Positions 33,647-36,178 of a stretch of DNA of 36,178 bases are shown in pieces (the first letter of the stretch is position 1; every line of letters begins with the position of its first letter). Both the position numbers and the translations under genes were made by a program. Source of the stretch: an uncultured Thermosynechococcus sp. (GTDB lineage: Bacteria > Cyanobacteriota > Cyanobacteriia > Thermosynechococcales > Thermosynechococcaceae); NCBI RefSeq assembly GCF_938074695.1, contig NZ_CALJEM010000083.1, positions 1 through 36,178 of the forward strand, in the 5' to 3' direction. A model generated the notes under the pieces. It was not told the DNA's origin. It did no database searches and saw only the letters and a program-made list of their open reading frames with translations.

Positions 33647-34564
33647 CTAAACCACAGATTCAATTTTTTGATGGTAAAGAATCTCTTGGGACGCTACAGA
33701 CAAATCCTCCCCCACCCAAACTAAAGCTGCCTCCGTCACCGCCCCATCGACCAGAGACACTAGGGAAAAATTCCGCAACTTCTGTCCCTCGACCTCCACA
33801 ATACGAGGGGCGCTGGCCGCGTTCAAATAAACAGTGCCACCCAATCCCACATCTAGGGACTTTCTTAACCGGCTCTTCGTATGTCGCAACTTATGGTGCA
33901 TGTGACCAAAAGCAACTAAAGGGATGCTCTTGCCTAAACTGCGGGTTTGTGCTATGGCATTGGCAAAATCCGGGTCCCCATAATCTCCCCCCAACGGGTT
34001 CCAGTCCTTACCGCAGGGATCCTCGGGCTCCTTTCCTAATCCAGTGGGGCCGTTATGACCTAGAAAAATGATGGTATTAGAGGCCGCACCCCGGGCAGCC
34101 TCTACTATTCGGTCCGTAGATTCCCTAAAGCTATTGACACCAAAGCGATCGCGATAAAATTCCTCTAATTTCCAATCCGGCCCGCCCCAACTAAAAGGAC
34201 GGCTGCCAACTACGCTCAAACCTAATTCTGGGAAGTCTCGCTTGCCATAACCGACATGAAATTCCCCGAGAATATCTATCTGTTGTTGCACTCTGTCTTC
34301 TTGGGTTGGATCGTAGGGGCGCTTTTTTTTCCCCCAACTGGTGGCTGTGTACCAGGCGTCGTGATTGCCGAAAACCGCAGCTTTCGGGATATCGACGGCG
34401 GCGATCGCTCTTACTAATTCCACCGCTTCGTTACCAAAGTCTCCCACGAACAACACTAGCTCCACTCCCAAATTGTTCAGAGCTATCTCGTCTTCTGCGA
34501 ACCAGCCATCGTGAATGTCCCCGACTACAGCAATTTTTATCCGTTTTTCTTGAGGATCGGTCAT
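33647..34564 (-). CDS. Calcineurin-like metallophosphoesterase (TIGR04168-type)
   Basis: A 305-residue cytoplasmic protein with all metallophosphoesterase motifs: VVGDIHDGW (Asp16, His18), FVGDFGNE, VFGNHDAW, IFLGHNGPTG and the C-terminal FGHMHHKL. The overall sequence matches a cyanobacterial/plant family I recall as TIGR04168, of unknown substrate. A GGAAG is present before the ATG. Base composition and codon choice are more AT-rich than in genes to the left, and two HIP1 octamers lie within the gene (34145 and 34401). It is divergent from nadA across about 208 bases. Confidence 0.92.
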   Translation of the reverse strand: MTDPQEKRIKIAVVGDIHDGWFAEDEIALNNLGVELVLFVGDFGNEAVELVRAIAAVDIPKAAVFGNHDAWYTATSWGKKKRPYDPTQEDRVQQQIDILGEFHVGYGKRDFPELGLSVVGSRPFSWGGPDWKLEEFYRDRFGVNSFRESTDRIVEAARGAASNTIIFLGHNGPTGLGKEPEDPCGKDWNPLGGDYGDPDFANAIAQTRSLGKSIPLVAFGHMHHKLRHTKSRLRKSLDVGLGGTVYLNAASAPRIVEVEGQKLRNFSLVSLVDGAVTEAALVWVGEDLSVASQEILYHQKIESVV

Positions 34565-34710
34565 TGTTTCTTCCTAACTTTCCTTTTCCTTCCTTAAGGA
34601 TAAAACACGACCGAGTTATGGATGTGACTTACGCCTCGGGAGCTACTTCTGTCTCCAGCATCGAAAATTGCCGCCAAATCTAAAATCTAATCGCAAACGA
34701 ATTGATAAAT

Positions 34711-34739
34711 CGGACAGTTTTGGTAAAATCAACTATAAT
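34711..34739 (+). promoter_or_regulatory. nadA promoter
   Basis: CGGACA (34711-34716) and TATAAT (34734-34739) are separated by exactly 17 bases, giving a leader of about 27 bases before the nadA ATG at 34773. The rest of the 34565-34772 gap shows no other obvious signals. Confidence 0.55.
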
Positions 34740-34772
34740 TCAGAAAAGATTGTTTGATCTAACACCATAATT

Positions 34773-35741
34773 ATGTTTGCAACAACACTGAAACGGGACG
34801 CCGCCCAAACAAGCCAATTACCCCTAGATTTATTTGGAGCGATCGCTGGCCTCAAAAAGGAACTCAACGCCGTAGTCTTGGCCCACTATTACCAAGAAGG
34901 AGACATCCAGGATACCGCAGACTTTATCGGCGACTCCCTCCAGCTTTCCCGGCAAGCAGCCGATACCAGCGCCGATGTCATCGTCTTTGCCGGAGTCCAC
35001 TTCATGGCAGAGACTGCTAAAATCCTCAATCCCGATAAATTGGTATTATTGCCAGACTTGGATGCCGGATGCTCTCTGGCAGATAGCTGTCCGCCGGCTG
35101 AGTTTGCCGCTTTCAAGGCCGCCCATCCAGACCATCTCGTAATTTCTTATATCAATTGCTCTGCTGCAATTAAGGCAATGAGCGATATTATTTGTACCAG
35201 TTCTAATGCCGTAAAAATCGTTAACCAAATTCCAGCAGACCAACCGATTATCTTCGGTCCAGACCGCAATTTAGGGCGGTACGTTATTAAGGAAACTGGT
35301 AGAGAGATGTTGCTCTGGCAAGGTGCTTGTATGGTTCACGAGATTTTTTCTGAAAAGAAAATTATCGGCTTAAAAATAGAGCATCCAGAAGCAGAATTAA
35401 TCGCTCATCCAGAATGCGAAGAAGCGGTCTTGCGTCACGCTCAATTTATCGGCTCCACCAGCGCTTTATTAAAGTATTCTCAGCAAAGTTCGACTAATAC
35501 TTTTATCGTGGCAACGGAACCGGGTATTATTCACCAAATGCAGCGCTCTTCTCCGGGCAAACAGTTTATTCCCGCGCCTCCAACTAATAGTTGTGCTTGT
35601 AATGAATGCCCGCACATGAGGTTAAATACTTTGGAAAAATTGTATTTGGCGATGAAGAATAAGGCTCCAGAAATTACTATGGCTGAAGATGTTAGGCTTG
35701 CGGCTTTGCGACCGATAGAACGGATGTTAGAAATGAGCTAG
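34773..35741 (+). CDS. nadA: Quinolinate synthase
   Basis: A 322-residue [4Fe-4S] enzyme that condenses iminoaspartate with dihydroxyacetone phosphate to quinolinate in NAD synthesis. [22 protein letters not shown] and [14 protein letters not shown] are family blocks. Probable cluster ligands are C100 ([10 protein letters not shown]), C186 (QGACMVHE) and C279 (CNECPHM), with C274/C276 nearby. Length is normal for cyanobacteria. The gene is more AT-rich than the leftward genes and has one HIP1 site (34839-34846). nadB and nadC are not in the window. No Shine-Dalgarno is clear ahead of the ATG. Confidence 0.97.
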   Translation: MFATTLKRDAAQTSQLPLDLFGAIAGLKKELNAVVLAHYYQEGDIQDTADFIGDSLQLSRQAADTSADVIVFAGVHFMAETAKILNPDKLVLLPDLDAGCSLADSCPPAEFAAFKAAHPDHLVISYINCSAAIKAMSDIICTSSNAVKIVNQIPADQPIIFGPDRNLGRYVIKETGREMLLWQGACMVHEIFSEKKIIGLKIEHPEAELIAHPECEEAVLRHAQFIGSTSALLKYSQQSSTNTFIVATEPGIIHQMQRSSPGKQFIPAPPTNSCACNECPHMRLNTLEKLYLAMKNKAPEITMAEDVRLAALRPIERMLEMS

Positions 35742-35742
35742 C

Positions 35743-35778
35743 AATTAATAATTAATAATTAATAATTAATTATTAATT
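35743..35778 (+). repeat. Tandem heptamer AATTAAT, four perfect copies plus a mirrored end
   Basis: AATTAAT repeats at 35743-35770, followed by TATTAATT to 35778. It begins two bases after the nadA stop codon. Confidence 0.95.
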
Positions 35779-35819
35779 GGTAGTCGAGCGCAAATAGTTT
35801 TTAAGTTTCATAAAGCTCG

Positions 35820-35877
35820 TTCGTAGTAATCGCTTTAGCGATTCATATAGATAAATCGCTAAAGCGATTACTACGAA
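35820..35877. repeat. Perfect 24-bp inverted repeat with a 10-base loop
   Basis: Arms 35820-35843 and 35854-35877 are exact reverse complements; the loop is CATATAGATA. Each arm itself contains a smaller near-palindrome (AATCGCT-TT-AGCGATT). No T-run follows, so it is not a standard terminator, although it may block 3' exonucleases or form a cruciform. Confidence 0.95.
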
Positions 35878-35891
35878 GCGATTACTACGAA
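35864..35891 (+). repeat. Tandem duplication of GCGATTACTACGAA
   Basis: The 14-base unit occurs at 35864-35877 and again at 35878-35891. The first copy is the outer half of the right hairpin arm. Confidence 0.95.
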
Positions 35892-35932
35892 GGGCAACTA
35901 CATATTTAGCACTACCATAATTGGGTTGATTG

Positions 35933-35966
35933 TTAATTATTAATTATTAATTATTAATTATTAATT
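35933..35966 (+). repeat. Tandem heptamer TTAATTA, four copies plus TTAATT
   Basis: The unit is the reverse complement (rotated) of the AATTAAT array at 35743-35770. It ends four bases before the ATG at 35971, replacing any Shine-Dalgarno for that gene. Confidence 0.95.
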
Positions 35967-35970
35967 GTTT

Positions 35971-36178
35971 ATGAACCATTTAATTATTTTTACTCGCTAT
36001 CCAGAACCGGGAAAAACGAAAACCCGATTAATTCCTGCTTTGGGGGCTGAAGCTGCTGCCGAGCTTCAGCGTAAATTCACCGAAGAAACTGTCGCTAAAG
36101 CTAGGGAGTTATCGTCGGTTTTTCCGGTATCTATTGAAGTTCGGTTTGCCGGGGGGAATTTGTCGCTGATGGAGAGTT
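35971..36178 (+). CDS. DUF2064/TIGR04282-type glycosyltransferase, cut by the window edge
   Basis: From ATG 35971 there are 69 open codons to the window end. MNHLIIFTRYPEPGKTKTRLIPALG matches in pattern the start of the family (FTRYPEPGKTKTRL is the nucleotide-binding signature), related to GT-A transferases and linked by others to arsenosugar or rSAM-associated glycosylation. The role here is unknown. Only the first third or so of the protein is visible. Confidence 0.85.
   Translation, partial: MNHLIIFTRYPEPGKTKTRLIPALGAEAAAELQRKFTEETVAKARELSSVFPVSIEVRFAGGNLSLMES

Larger units (their letters stand above)
35742..35967. mobile_element. MITE-like element, 226 bp, inverted heptamer arrays at both ends
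   Basis: Between nadA and the next gene, a block starts CAATTAAT and ends ATTAATTG, with heptamer arrays in opposite orientation at the two ends and a strong hairpin in the centre. It encodes no protein. The layout resembles a miniature inverted-repeat element or a cyanobacterial intergenic repeat; no target-site duplication is obvious, so mobility is inference. Confidence 0.5.

Noticed and set aside
35743-35966. CRISPR array
   Set aside because: The short AT heptamers have no spacers of constant length and no cas genes are nearby.

Overview
The window is cyanobacterial, most like the thermophilic unicellular Thermosynechococcus lineage. The evidence is the gene content (cyanobacterial ATP synthase gamma, Psb32-type TPM protein, two PrxQ-type peroxiredoxins, small cyanobacteria-only families, a cyanobacterial-type tmRNA tag), the dozens of HIP1 octamers (GCGATCGC) across the window, and a moderately GC-rich, tightly packed layout. 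The genus is an inference from sequence style; no database search was possible.

Layout. 1-4.2 kb (minus): a truncated SpoIID/LytB-type wall protein, a GT4 glycosyltransferase directly behind atpG, and a coiled-coil membrane protein. 4.3-8.3 kb: a GerMN lipo/secreted protein, a small cyanobacterial protein, a DUF2227 membrane protein, an AMIN-type amidase, and the tmRNA gene (ssrA), whose 3' end abuts the amidase stop codon. 8.3-11.3 kb: a solo HerA-type ATPase, a Psb32-like TPM protein and a small DUF2949 protein. 11.3-16.3 kb (minus): mrdA (PBP2), an M23 peptidase and an M3 oligopeptidase in operon order. 16.4-20.3 kb: an unrecognised single-span protein (possibly ExbD-like) with hisF, convergent with phosphoketolase. 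20.5-27.1 kb (minus): hemW, htpG, a site-2-protease homologue with a broken HExxH motif, larB, rpsT and tatD. 27.2-33.6 kb: a large UPF0182 membrane protein, a secreted PrxQ relative lacking the usual resolving Cys, a TPR protein, a small four-Cys protein, an orphan DppB-type permease, a canonical prxQ with a clear terminator, and tRNA-Ser(UGA).

Beyond the tRNA-Ser gene (about 33.6-36.2 kb) the DNA changes character: it is more AT-rich, uses different codons, and carries a metallophosphoesterase, nadA, a 226-bp element bounded by inverted AT-rich heptamer arrays around a 24-bp perfect hairpin, and the start of a DUF2064-type glycosyltransferase. HIP1 sites persist there, so a cyanobacterial donor is likely if this is transferred DNA; an assembly join is the competing explanation.

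Most of the window is housekeeping. A common thread is peptidoglycan work: SpoIID-like, GerMN, AMIN amidase, PBP2 and M23 genes all lie within 16 kb. I see no CRISPR array, transposase, phage block or recognisable defence island. The items most worth a second look are the degenerate site-2 protease behind htpG, the ExbD-like protein, the resolving-Cys-less PrxQ, the small Cys-motif protein, and the compositional break with its mobile-looking repeat.
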